From Smittium mucronatum (lineage: Eukaryota > Kickxellomycota > Harpellomycetes > Harpellales > Legeriomycetaceae), in contig LSSL01007581.1 of NCBI GenBank assembly GCA_001953115.1, forward strand, positions 1-36,794: 36,794 bases of DNA. The letters run 5' to 3'. Of the stretch, positions 1-12,100 are shown piece after piece (position 1 is the first letter of the stretch; every line of letters begins with the position of its first letter). The translations under genes were made by a program, and so were the position numbers. The notes below the pieces were generated by a model that had not been told where the DNA came from, did not search any database, and worked only from the letters and a program-made list of their open reading frames with translations.

Positions 1-121
1 GCTTCAAGTAGACTGGATGACTGAGGTTACATGCAGTCAATAATTAAGCTCTTTGTCAATGAACAATAGTTCATTGAAGCTACTGAGCTCCTAGTCAGAG
101 TCTACTTCTAACAGGACTAAT

Positions 122-438
122 AAAATTAGGCTCATACCCAAACGTGGGTTTGATGGACATGGCTTTCTTACAAATAGCTGTTAGGCGCTGAGATCCGTCT
201 GACTGTCGAGCGCTGGACTTGTGCACTAGACTATGTCTCAACTATGCTAAACGATCGGTTCCTCCTGTTTCTAGATGTTCCTCCTCTGGAATAGCTGTCC
301 TCCGAATCGCTGTGCGCTGTCTCCACTACTCCCAACCAAGAATAGCACAACGCTGTGTGAAATTTTGGTTTAGTGTACTTCGAAAAGTGTACTATTAAGC
401 CCCTAAACCACGGCAAGGTATTTCACTCTTATGGGATT
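122..438. repeat. Dispersed repeat, copy 1 (less decayed)
   Basis: This stretch aligns in the same orientation with 1614-1917. Shared landmarks are the blocks around 190-215 (gatcc..ctg.ctgtcga), 325-360 (ccaagaatag.acagcgctgtgt) and 395-438 (taaaccac..aaggtattt.actctta). It is noticeably richer in G+C than the second copy. No long ORF in it looks genuine. It could be a solo LTR, a SINE-like repeat or a fragment of a larger element; the boundaries are approximate. Confidence 0.6.
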
Positions 439-585
439 CTATGACATACCAGGCAATTTTTTTTCCAAAGTATTATAGGCTAATTTGGATTGAACATACC
501 GCCGGCTTAACGATTTTGTTTAGTTTTAAAAAGTATGGTAAAATTTCCGACTTTGGATTTTTCTTAATCATTATTGAAATTAAAG

Positions 586-967
586 ATGCAGCGATTGAAT
601 CGAATATGGATCCCTATTAATCAAGTTTGCCAGATAAATATCTCCCCAAAATCAAACAAAGCTGCGTGATTTGTTTCGGCGATTAACAACTAATAAACAG
701 TTGGGTGAACTTTATTTTTTATTGTGTGAGCGAATAGAGCTTGTAAATACCCACCCTATTAAATCAATTGCTTTTTATATCTTTTTGAAAAGGGATCTAA
801 AACTCGGCTTAGTTTTGATTATAATATTTTTATCTGTTATAAATATTGCTACCGTTATTTATATTAGTCAATGCCCGGAATTCATAAGTTCTCAAATGGT
901 TAAACAGCTTAAAGCCACCAATATCTCAAGCTTTATGAAAAATATACCAAATGCTTGGTACTCTTAA
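586..967 (+). pseudogene. Doubtful small membrane-protein ORF or remnant
   Basis: An ATG at 586 opens a 27-codon frame rich in basic and amphipathic residues that stops at 667-669. A second frame (+1 relative to it) is open from about 671 to 967 and encodes a strong hydrophobic segment (LGLVLIIIFLSVINIATVIY) but has no nearby ATG. The two could be one frameshifted gene, an unrecognised spliced gene, or part of the sequence between the two flanking direct repeats. No family is recognised. Codon content resembles the host, but I see no splice pair that joins the frames cleanly. Confidence 0.2.
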
Positions 968-1003
968 AAACAATTAACAAAATTAAAATGGGCGTCAGGA
1001 CTA

Positions 1004-1170
1004 TTGACCTACTTCACATTTCACCTACTAGATCAACCAATTATTTTTCATAATTAAGGTTTTTTATGCAAATATAAATCGTTAGTTTTCCCAAAATATA
1101 CAAATTTACGTCCACGTCTTAATATTTTATTCTAAGTGGTCAAAAAGTAGGCGAAATGTAAATAGGTCAA
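1004..1170. mobile_element. Short TA-flanked inverted-repeat element (MITE-like)
   Basis: The ends are imperfect inverted repeats: 1004-1029 reads TTGACCTACTTCACATTTCA and onward, and the complement of 1146-1170 reads TTGACCTATTTACATTTCGC and onward. They differ by two substitutions and a one-base gap. Both ends abut TA (1002-1003 and 1171-1172), as a Tc1/mariner-type insertion at TA would give. The interior is AT-rich with no ORF, so it would be non-autonomous. The TA flank is weak evidence in such AT-rich DNA. Confidence 0.55.
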
Positions 1171-1613
1171 TAATCACGTTACAATTGGAAGATTATCTTT
1201 GAGAGCGGACACTTTCCTACTAAATTTTTACTACCTTCCTAATTTGGAAATACAAAGTTAAGAAAAGTACAAAATTATTGGTTAATCAGGAATATAAAAT
1301 TACAAAAAGAAACCATCTATTGGCAAAATTTCGAAAAGTTAAAGAGAAAGTATTTTTCCATTTATATTGGTTTGAGAATGATATAATTTTGTTGTAGCCA
1401 ATGGCTTACACAGAAAAAAAAGTCTGGTCTTGAAAAGAATCTCCCAATTAAAACGTGTAAATCTCGCAAAATTTTCGTATTAGATATCTTTGTTTTAGAA
1501 AAAATTATTTGGCTGAAACCATAATTACAAGATGTTTTTCTAATTTACAAGCAGTTTCTTTAAAAACGATAATTTTTCCTAAAGTTTTATAGTGTGATTC
1601 TTTTTAACTTTAA

Positions 1614-1917
1614 AAAAATAGGCCCCTATACAAACTTGAGATGATTGGCTTGACATTCACATATATAACTGATAGACTCTGAAATCCTTCTGGCTGTCGA
1701 ATGTTGGATTTATATACAGAAAATCTCTTGGGCCTTGCAAAATGACACAGTTCTTCCTTTTCGAGATGGCCCTCCTCAGGAATACCTGTGCGCAGTCTGC
1801 ACCAGTCCTATCCAAGAATAGTACAGCGCTGTGTAAAGTTTTAGTATAATGTATTTGGAAAAGTACACTTCCTAAACCTCTAAACCATGATAAGGTATTT
1901 TACTCTTAAGGGGATTA
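1614..1917. repeat. Dispersed repeat, copy 2 (decayed)
   Basis: This is a direct-orientation match to 122-438 over its whole length, with many differences. A large share of them read C in copy 1 and T here, or G in copy 1 and A here (for example gagcgctgg against gaatgttgg). That pattern is what AT-biased decay, or a RIP-like process, would leave. No coding potential is seen. Together the two copies bracket about 1.18 kb (439-1613). Confidence 0.6.
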
Positions 1918-2446
1918 AATTTGGTTTAGTTTTTATCGTTAGTTGGCCAATACCTTAAATAGGTTAACACGAGTTATAATTGTGAATTTAAAATGGCTTA
2001 TAGTGCTAAAGCAGAATTGAATTACATTGTTCAAATTAATATTTACAAATGTTTATTTGACCAATAATATTATGTCTTTAGAAATATATTGTATTCAAAC
2101 TCTTAATATGGATTTGCTTAAATTCCATTTGACACGAATGTCTAATGTATACTGGTGGATATATAATAAATAATTCTATTTGATAGTTCATGCATAGACG
2201 CGATTTGAACAGCAATATGTGTCGATGGATAATGATTCGCGACAAATACTTTTATTTACATTTTAAGTTACCATTGCGTTATTTCGTGTAGCTTCATTAT
2301 TACATTAACGAAAATAAGAACGCATTCTTTTGTGCCTATACAAAGCAAGATCAAAATCCATTTTAGGATAGAGTTTACTTATAATATCCATGGAAGAATT
2401 CGATAATCCCTATTGATAGAACGATCATTATCATATTTTTCAAATA

Positions 2447-5400
2447 ATGCTGCTATTAAATGCTAAAACAGTAGTGCATTTAAACACTTCCTCAGATTCA
2501 ATTGAAGACAAAATAATATCATTAGGCGACACAACTAAGTACATTGTGCTTAAAACAAAAGGTTGGATTTGGTTTCATATGATTTTTTAGATTTTATTTT
2601 CAAAAGGTAGCTTTGATTTTTTTTAATTTTTTCTGAAAACCCCCCCCAAAATTTTAGGCTCCTCTGATTCAAAGTAAGACTAGTTTTTTTTTTATTACAT
2701 ATTATCTTAACAAATATAAACATTTCATCCGTAGGAGAGTTTACGTTGACGGAATAAGTACTTCTCAATCTTTGAATGACGTTTATAATACTTTAAATTG
2801 TGAGAGCTCGATAGAGAATTCACTACTTGGAGGCTCCTCAGTCATTTTTTCAACATCCGTCGGGTAAAATATTTTATTTTGTTTTTTGGTTATATAAATA
2901 TCATTTATTGATTTATTTTTTTTTATCCATTTTCTCATTTAGCGCCGAAAGTTTAAATCAAAGGTAAAAAAGTTAGTTGACTTTAGATATCACATCCTAA
3001 ATCATTTTTTTTTTAAATAGGCAAAAATTTACAAAGCAAATAATAGAGGAAATAGGTCATCATATAACCAATTCCGATAACCTGGTAGTCACTTTCGCGT
3101 AAAGTTTATACTATTTCCTATGTTTTATCTGTGTTTTTATCTTATTTGCTAAATCAATTTTTTATTGTTGTATAGATATTTTGGTTTGACAGATTCCAAG
3201 ATAATTGATTTATACCTAGGTCAATCCATCCCAAGTATTCTTCCTTCTTATTCTATTCTATTATTCCATGAATTGTGTAAAATCTCTATTTTGATGTAGG
3301 TGAAAAAATCAAAGATATTTTGAGTTTACATAGCAAATGTACCGATTGGGACGAACTAAAAAAGAAAATAGATCAAGGTATAAGTCAAATTTCCCCCTTA
3401 AACACTTAAAATTTTCCATGGATTTATCTTATTGGCTTTTATTTTTAATTTATTTCGTATTCCAGGGACTTTTCTACCTTTTATATTATCTATGAGATTT
3501 GAATATGATGGTGACAATAGCGGACCTGGAGACCTTCTAATTGTATTTTCATAATCATTCAATGCTATAATTCTTATTTCTAAAATTTTCTTATTTTTAT
3601 TTTTTATCTCAAGATTGATCTAGGAGCTCCCATGTGGTTTCCTGATTCTACTATCGATTCTCCTATAGAAAAATCCCTGGCGGAGTTTTGTAATTTCCAA
3701 AAATTATTTGTATTGGTATTTTATTTAATTCAACTAAATTAACGCGTTTTTACTTTTTAGGTAAAATGATAAATTATTTTACAAACGAAAAAATAGCGAC
3801 TGAAACTGATTTCACACCATATCCATTAATAAAGCTTGCTGCTCCATCTTTTAGTAGCAACTCCGTTTTGAAATCATGTTTTTTCCTATCTGTAACAAAT
3901 AATTTTTTATTTTACCATATTATAGCCATTGCTACCGTTATAATTATATTTTTTTTGTTCTTTCTTTGATATTCTATAGGCAGATGAATCTCTAGAAAAC
4001 AAGATTGTTTCCTCTTTAAATCTAGCGTCTAGCTTGAGAAAAATTCGGACCATTCCTGTTAGTATCCTTATTAATAATGATCAAATTAATCAACCAACTT
4101 ATTATGACTTATTATTAGGTAATAACTACAACAGATCCTAGAGTTATGTTGATATATTCGAAATACAAAAACCAGCTTTCTCAGAATCTTTCACTTGGGG
4201 TAAGTCAATATCTTGGATTTTTTCGTTACCAAGTATAAATTCATTGCATTTTTATTTTTTATTATTAATTTAGGAAGAAAACGGCTTACTCTTAAAAAAA
4301 ATAGACGATGTTGAAAAAGATATTGATGATCTTCAAAAGGCTTGGGCCGAAGAAAAGTCCAGCTTATTAGAGGAAATTGGGATAATACAATCCCAAAAAA
4401 AGGATTTAGAAATGAAAATTAAAACAGTAACTATACACAATTATTTTTATTTTTTTTACATACTAAAGTCGGTCATTTTTTTATATTTTCAGCTAGAAAC
4501 CTTTGCTAATGATTCAGCGGCTCAAAAAACTTTAGAAAACGAGAAAATGAAGTTAAAAAATATTTCATCTGAAGAAATTAATAAGCTTAAGATAGAGCTA
4601 GGTAGTAAATTTATTTATTTTATAAAATCACATTAACTAATTTTTTCATTTTTCATTAGCTGAAAGTGAAAAAAAATATGATGAACTTTCCCTTGACTAT
4701 TCTGCACTTAATGGTGAATATGAATCGCTGAAGGTAATCCTAATATTTCGCTTATCTTTAATCTTAGAAATTGACATAAATTTGTATCTGACGCATTTTT
4801 AAATTTTATTTTTAGAATAAATATAAAGATGTTATAAAACTCGTAACTCTGGGCGAATCCAGAATAAGGGAATTAGAGTCCCAGTTAGCATCTTCTATAG
4901 ATCGGTTAGACAATGGAGGTATTTTGATAAAAAAATTAGAAGAAATGTTGGTGGAGTATCAAGCTAAAATTTTAAACATAAACAAGAGTTGGAAATCTCA
5001 AGGAAATGATATCAATTCTTTTAATCAGGAGCGTGAAAGCTTAAATGAAATGATTGAATCGCTAAAACAACAACTATCCGAATCTGAAAATTTCTTTCAA
5101 GACAAAATTAAACTTCTAGAGAGTAATAACAAAAATATCTCCAGTAAACTGTTGTCTGAAAGTGAAGAGTTTATCAAACTTCAGGAGATGGTATCCCAAC
5201 TCACTTCATTAAACGAAAAGAGCTCAGCTAAATTAATGAAGCAAGTATCAATTAATTCTGAGCTTGAGGAAAAGGTCGAAAATTTGGAGATTGAGCTTAA
5301 AGCAGCTAAAAAATCACTCGGTTTTGAGAAGATTAGAGTTCAGAGTTTATCAGTAATTTTTCTATATCTTTCCTTCAGTTTAAAGATAATCATATGATTT

Positions 5401-7351
5401 TTTATTCAACTTTTTTTTTTTTATAGAATAACCAAGATAACGTCTCTGATCTCGAATTTGAAAAGGAACAGTTGCAAAAAGATAGGGACGGTTTACAACG
5501 CACAGTTAAAACTCTTAGGGGTTTACTTGAAAACTCTTCTGAAAGGGAGATTGATCTGAGGAACCAAAATGAAGAACTGATGGATAGATTAGATAAGGAA
5601 AGGAGCAACTCCCTTAGTTTACTTAAAGAATTGCAGGATAAAAAATTTGATTCAGACCTTAACTCCTATTCCATGCAACTCGAAAAATCTAGGAATCGTT
5701 CTAGTAATTCATTTCCCTCCTCAATATCGAAATCTCCGTTGGTTCAATCTCCAAAAAATGGCAAACCATTTGTCAATATATTATCCCCTCAATCTTCAAG
5801 TTCTAAATCCTCTAATTCACTAATCACTGAATTAGAAGATCAGAGAGCATTGCCAAAAAAGCAAAATATTTCGGAAATCGTTGGTTTAAATCATAGTAAG
5901 TTTAAATTTAAGGCAATTATTTATATTTCTTAGATCTTAAAATGGGTTGATTTTTTTATAGATAATAATAATAAATCAAAAGATTTCAACTTTCTGGAAA
6001 TTGAATCTCACTCTCCGATTCTGGGAAACAAACACAAAATTTTACAGCCTAGAGTTCCAAATAAAACTATTTCTGATTTCGATGAGTCCACAATTTCTAA
6101 TACTGAATCAAATGTGCGAAACTTAAAAAAAGTATCTACATCAGAAATATCTAAAGATTCGACTGATTCCGAATCACAAAGTGTGCCTGCTAGAGAAACA
6201 AGGCCAAAGATCAGCCAAAAAGTCAAAAAACCACCTGCTAAATCTTCAAAGAAGAGCTCTATTGTGTCAAACTTTATACATTCTTCTGATTCAGGAGTTA
6301 ACGGAGGGAGAGCTTCAAGAAAAAAGGCCCCTATAAGTTACGGTACATATTTTATTGAAATATTTTTAAAGTATTCCCTAATAACTTACCATTTTTTATA
6401 AAATTTATCAACAGTGGAATCACCTATTCCGAAACTTGGAAATAGAATAAATTCAGCTTCAGGCGGATTAAAAGACATAAATACCATTGAACCCTCAAGT
6501 CATTCTGATCCAAGTCAGATTATGGAAGGTCTTCCTAGTAACTCTGATTTAGATTCTTCTGTTAAAGATCTTAGTAGCCCAAAAGCTTTTAAATCCGGTA
6601 ACGTAAAGCCCAAACCCAAGCCTAAGCCCAAAACCAAACCCAAACCCAAATCTAAGACAAACGTTGATAGCAGTGAGGCTAAAAGCGATGCCCAAAGCTC
6701 TCAGACGATTCCAGACGAGATCAATAAACCAGAAGATGTCACTTCAAAAAACAGTGGTTCCAAAAAATTAAAAGTATCACTCTCCAAAGTGGTCCCAGCA
6801 AAAAAAAAGGCTAATTCAGATAAAAGCCGCAATCAACCCAATGATCTCGAAAAATCTGATAATGGATCAGACTCATCTATCAATCTTAATGGCGGTATCA
6901 AAAGAAAGAGATTAATTTCTAACAGGTTTCCTGGGCAATTAAACTTAATTAGTTCCGAATCAGATTATAGCCCATCAGGCACATTCGGAAACTCTGAAAA
7001 CGAAACCAAAAAACCGAAAAAAAGGATATCATTAGCCAGAGCATCCAGAGCCTTGGGGATTGATTCAAGTGTAAGCTTATTTTTCTTTCACTGACTATTT
7101 TTGGATGTGTAATTTTGACAATTAATCACTCTGATACGCATATTCTGCTATTTAGTATTCTTCATCTAACCATTAAATAATATCAAGCTCTCATTTTAAT
7201 ATTTGTAAGATAATTTACTTTTAACATACCTTTATAGGATCTTGACCTTGACCCCGATTCGTCTTTCGAAGATTCTAGGCGAAAGTTCTCTTTCGATAAA
7301 GCTAAATTTAAACTCCCCCCTATTAATCTCACTGTTCTACCTAAGAAATAA
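2447..7351 (+). CDS. Kinesin-like protein with degenerate motor head, coiled coil and Ser/Lys-rich tail
   Basis: Model: 2447-2538, 2735-2863, 2943-2963, 3021-3098, 3176-3219, 3300-3377, 3466-3542, 3614-3689, 3761-3891, 3980-4057, 4119-4199, 4274-4426, 4493-4601, 4660-4733, 4816-5352, 5427-5895, 5962-6342, 6415-7070, 7238-7351; 1125 residues, all phases close. Residues ~1-268 follow the kinesin head order: KTVVHLN (~7-13) for the first strand, RVYVDG..TSQSLNDVY (~32-48), GGSSVIFSTSVGAESL (~63-78) at the P-loop, LLIIDLGAP (~171-179) at switch II, IEKSLAEFCKMI (~191-202), DFTPYPLIKL (~215-224) like the PYR.SKLT segment, and ENKIVSSLNLASSLRKIRT (~248-266). The P-loop GKT, the switch I SSRSH and the switch II AGSE are all absent, so ATP hydrolysis looks unlikely. 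Residues ~285-690 are coiled coil; the rest is Ser/Lys-rich with a KP repeat near 6605-6655. The gene is confident, the kinesin assignment moderate. Exon 1 and the 3219 donor (GTCAAT) are the weakest parts. Confidence 0.75.
6605..6657 (+). repeat. Lys-Pro tandem codon repeat inside the kinesin-like gene
   Basis: Alternating AAG/AAA and CCC/CCT codons encode a run of Lys-Pro dipeptides interrupted by Thr and Ser, in exon 18. It lies in the basic tail and would give a stiff, positively charged segment of the kind that can bind microtubules or nucleic acid; that role is inference. Confidence 0.7.
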
Positions 7352-7999
7352 TATAATATCTCAAAAATCTCTTCAACACATACTGCCAAAGACATCACTG
7401 TGGCTAAAATCTTTTGTGGCTTCTGAAATTGAACACATAATTATACTTTCTATTGAAATGAAAATTTTAAAAGTAATGGATGTTCTGGTTGTTTTTATGT
7501 ATTCTCTCCGTAATGTTGTTATTTTGATCTATTTATAACTTATATTTATACATAAAAAGTTAAATTTTCAAATATATATCTAAATATACGATTTTTATTT
7601 GAGATTAGAGGAATTTCAGTACAACTATATCTATTTTCTATTATGGCATATTATACATTAATATTGTTCAATTTGAGGATTTAATTGCTTATAATTAATA
7701 AATAATATTTATTAAGATATTCAAAGGTTGGTATTTCTAAAAAATCATATTGATTATTTCAAGACAAAAAACGTCACCCTTATCCCTAACATTCCCCGTA
7801 GTAGTTAAGTGATTTGTAATTATTTGATTAGTTGGGACTTGTACTTTTAGGAGAGATTATTATGGTTATTTCAGAAGAAAAAAAATCCACAAGCCAAAGC
7901 CAGAATCCGTAAATTCTTCAAAAAACGAACAAATTTTGCCTATTTAACGGTGGCTGATCTTCATCTACAAACTTCAAAAAAATAAAACAAAGGATAGTT

Positions 8000-8017
8000 T
8001 AGGCTAGGCTAGGCTAG
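8000..8017. repeat. Tandem (AGGCT) run
   Basis: About three and a half copies of the pentamer AGGCT in a row. It is followed at ~8031-8050 by a short perfect inverted repeat, gctgcaa then ttgcagc with a five-base loop. No function is evident. Confidence 0.7.
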
Positions 8018-8260
8018 TCAAGTGGGTAAGGAGCTGCAAGAACGTTGCAGCGATGCTTGGTAGGAATTTTTTTTAATTTTTTTATTGGTGTTTTTATTCA
8101 TTTTTATTGACTTTAAAGACAAATTCTGCGTAATAAAAAAAATTATAAATAAATAAAGCGAAGCAAAGAACAAGTCATAAATCCATTTTTTTGGTGGATA
8201 CAGATTTCCGTATAAGTCATATCTGTCCACTATTACAAAAATAAAGTTTATAAATTATAT

Positions 8261-8286
8261 ACTATGTACTATGTACTATGTACTAT
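8261..8286. repeat. Tandem (ACTATGT) heptamer
   Basis: About 3.7 perfect copies of ACTATGT in tandem. It is a minisatellite-like array too short to suggest a function. Confidence 0.8.
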
Positions 8287-9076
8287 CAATACCCATGTTA
8301 GTGAGATATTTGCCATAAGTGCGCGATAAACTGCCTAGTTTAGAACAAAAAATATATGAAGCAATAATATTTATTTTAATATAGTGTGTTTTTCTGATAT
8401 TTGGAGGAATAGTTATTAATCAGAAATATAAAAAAAATTTAAAAAATCATTGCATCCTTTTAATGCGTTTTTCGATAATAGGGAAAAAAAACCAAACCCC
8501 AAGTTTCTGATTTAATCAATAACCTCTATACATTACGGATGAGTAAATGAGCTTCCGGTACATTCCAATTACTAAAAAAATATTTTCATGCTGACAAAAA
8601 TTTTCAAACAGAAAAACCAATAGAAAAATAATCAACTGATGTATTTTTCGCAAATTTTCCCTGAATCTATGTTTAGAAAATTATGGAAGTTGAAAAAAAA
8701 TTCAGAATCTGCTCTAAACCAGCTAATAGGATTCTATAAAATCAAAAAAATAATAATTCAATAAGTCAGTTTTCGATATTTAACCACCTTTCAATCTCCA
8801 AAATCTTCGATATAATTTTTTTTCTCTTTTCGTAAAAAAAAAATACTTATAAGATAGAACCTCTATTTTTTCAGACTATTTTTTCAGTTTTTTGATGCTA
8901 AATGAATGAAAATAATAATTTTCTCCTTTTGAAATTTTTTTTGTTTCTTTTTATTTTGTTTTGTTTTCTTTTCGTTTTTTTTTAAACTTTAAAATGTTTT
9001 CTATTTTTGTGATTTTTTAATTTAATTTAGTTATGAATTAAATATATGCTGAAAACAGAAGTTCTCGGTTTATATA

Positions 9077-9120
9077 TATACCATATTTTTTAATTAAATA
9101 TATTTAAAAAATGTGGTATA
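9077..9120. repeat. Inverted repeat / hairpin
   Basis: Arms of 17 bases (9077-9093 and 9104-9120) pair with a single mismatch around a 10-base AT loop. It could extrude as a cruciform or be a tiny foldback remnant. It is far from any recognised gene, so a terminator role is not supported. Confidence 0.65.
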
Positions 9121-12100
9121 AATAAATAAACAATAAATACGCCAGAGTTTAAGCCATAAACCCCCGCCTTATAATAGAAAAAAGATTGTAAAAAAAAACC
9201 AAAATATTTTTTTTCTCAAATTTGAAATCAAGAATTTTCATTGAGATCTACCATTATCAAAAAATTTCTCCTCCGTTATTTAACTAAAAAACGGCGAACC
9301 TATAAGATTTTTTTTTATCTTCCTCATTTATTTCTCTCAACTTTATCTTATTTTTTGATTCCAAAACAAATAAAGATTACTCTAATGTTATTTATTGATA
9401 TAAATCCTATCTCTCAGAGTTTTATCACCTTTTTGTTTGAATCACTAGTATTTTTCTAATTTTTTTTATTGGATTCACTAGCTTTAAGAAACTTCCTCAC
9501 CTAAGCATATTATAATTAGGATTTTTTTAAAAAAATAATACATTTTTAATAATTTACAACAATATTTATTTCAAAAAATTGATTTTTCATAAATCTAAGT
9601 TTCTTAAAAAAAATCTTGATTGGAGCAGGTATAATAATTCATAGGCTAAGGAGGTGGCGCATAAAAGGACTGGGAGTCTAAAACCCCTTATTTTCAGCTC
9701 CAAAATTTCGAAGATTTTCGGGTATGTTAAATTGGAACAGCTAATTTTTTAGTTATTATTTGTGTTAATATGTAATTAATACTGAAGTGAATAATTTTAT
9801 TTACAGAACTCATCCACCTGAACCAATTCCAAGCGGAGATGGGGCTGCCAAAGTGGCTAAGAGGATTTTTTTTCTAGCGTCTAATTTTTTTAAAAAATTT
9901 CTAGTGGAGTTTATACTCATTGTTCAATTATTGAAAAAATAAATAAATAAATAAAGGTGAAAAGGGCCTTTTATTTTAAAAAATACACTACATTTAAAAT
10001 TTACACATATCTTAATCATTATTTTTTGATAAAAATGGATATAAAATCCGTTGGTTATAATTACAGCTATTAGCGACATGAAGAATCTTAGATAATAAGT
10101 AAATAAGCCCGGAAAATCTTGGAAATTTTATTAAAAGAGTTATTTATTTCAAAAAAAAAAAAAATCCGCTTCTAATAGCTTATCCTAGAAGATCCATATA
10201 TACCAGAGTTGAATTTCGTGGGACCTCCGATTTTTTATACAAATTTTGTCAAATTTAGGATACATTCATGAGCCAACTATTATCTGGGAACCCTTCTATG
10301 CTAAAGAGATTCATTCATGAATTTATGTATCATCAGTCATCTAAACTACCTGAAGAGGTCCCATAATGAAAATTTTGCTTTTATATTTAATTTTTCCCCA
10401 ATTTATGTATTGGAAATACCAAAAAAAGGCTTACTTTATTTTAATAATAAAAATTACATGAACTTTTTTTAATTTTTTATTAGTGTTAAAATATTAAAAA
10501 CGTTAAAATATTTCCATTCACTCTGAAATCAATTAAACAACGAATAAAAAAATAAATTTGGTGATTAAAATAAATTTACCGATATAATTTAATCAATATT
10601 GATAAAAAAGAACCCAAATTAAAAAAGATAAAATAAAATATGCACAAAATTTATAGACGCTTTTTTTTTTTCGCAAAAATAAATATTTTCGATGTTTAAT
10701 TCTTATATCAAAATAAAAAAAACAGCTATAATGTATATTTACCATAAAATTTTTTTTTTTTTTGAGAATTTAAGTGTTATATTGATATAAGGCACATGAA
10801 ACCAGGTTCTTTATTAGAAATAAGTCATCACCCAAATTTCTCAAAATTAAAATGTGATATCATTGAAATTGTTAAACCAAAAGGATTACAACTTTTACCA
10901 TAAATGCAAAAATATGGTATTAATATTATTCTATAAATATTTCTCAAATATGTCTTTTGGCTAAGGAGTGGTAATAATTTTTTTTAATAAGACACGGGAT
11001 TGAATGTATAAAATATTTTTTAAAAAATCATCGTAAATAAATTTGTTTCGCATATCATAAGTAACCAATAAAATATAAAATTAGAAGTCCAGTAAAAATC
11101 TCAAGTATTTGTTATTTATTTTTACGATTTTAAGTTGGGGAATTTAAGATATTTCAAGTTTATCGAGCGTAGATTATTCGACTCTCCATTCACTAAATTT
11201 TATGGTATTTTATTTAATTTTATATGGAGATAAATGCTAAAACACTTTTAGTTATTTTTTTAATGATATTAGGATTTCAAAATAATTGAGGAATTTAAAT
11301 AAAATAAATACAAAAATTAGGTGCAAGATCCAAATGAAAAAAATTTAAATAACTTGATTCTAAAAAAATCATAAAGCGGTATAATTATAGGTTATAACGA
11401 TATTTTTTAATAAAATTTTCACCTTATATCTATTTTAGATTAGAAGCACCAAATTAAAAAATATCATGTATTTGAAAAAAAGAATTTAATTATTATAAAA
11501 TTGAATTTTTCATTAAAAAAGTTTAATAAAGAATAAATCAATTTGTAAAGTTAATTTGGAGAATGCCGATATAAAAGCCATATATATAGAGATTGCTTTT
11601 AAATTAAGTTGCTCATTTATTTTAAATAATCTTTTTTAATAATGAGCATGAAATAATTATTTATATTTAGCAAGAAAATATAGTCGAAAAATCAAATTTT
11701 ACTTATACAAAATTCAAAATTTTTTGAGCTTTTTGCACTTAATCTTCATTAGTACAACGATTTTTTAATGTTAGCCTTGATATTCATTTAATTGATCTTT
11801 TTCTAAATTTATCTAAAGCGTGTTGATAAAAGTTTTATTTTAAATATTTATGGTGAAATCAAAATATTTAGGGTTGTAATATTAAAAATCAATTAACTTA
11901 AGCAATTAATTACGTGTCGCATGATAGTTTTTTTTGATTTTAATGAAAATTTATATCGACATAAAAAAATTGCATATAAATTCGTTTTACGATAATAAAA
12001 ATAGCCATCGGTTTCCCCTTAATCAATTCAGTTTAATTTTAGTTGACTTTATTCAAATATTAAGAATAAAAATACAAAAAATACAAGAAATATTATCCAG

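Noticed and set aside
231..416. Minus-strand 61-codon ORF
   Set aside because: It lies inside a dispersed repeat and is not open in the second copy; no domain is recognised.
3690..3720. Apparent frameshift in the kinesin-like gene if the later GTATTG/GTATTT donors are used
   Set aside because: Using the GTAATT donor at 3690 restores the frame and the expected SLAEFCKMI segment, so no pseudogene needs to be assumed.
7242..7538. 98-codon plus-strand ORF
   Set aside because: It overlaps the last exon of the kinesin-like gene in a different frame; the in-phase frame stops at 7351 after a coherent C-terminus.
9620..9703. 84-nt segment closed by a perfect 7-bp stem, like a type II tRNA
   Set aside because: No T-arm or D-arm pairing and no GGTTCRAATCC-like T loop could be found, so the stem is probably chance.
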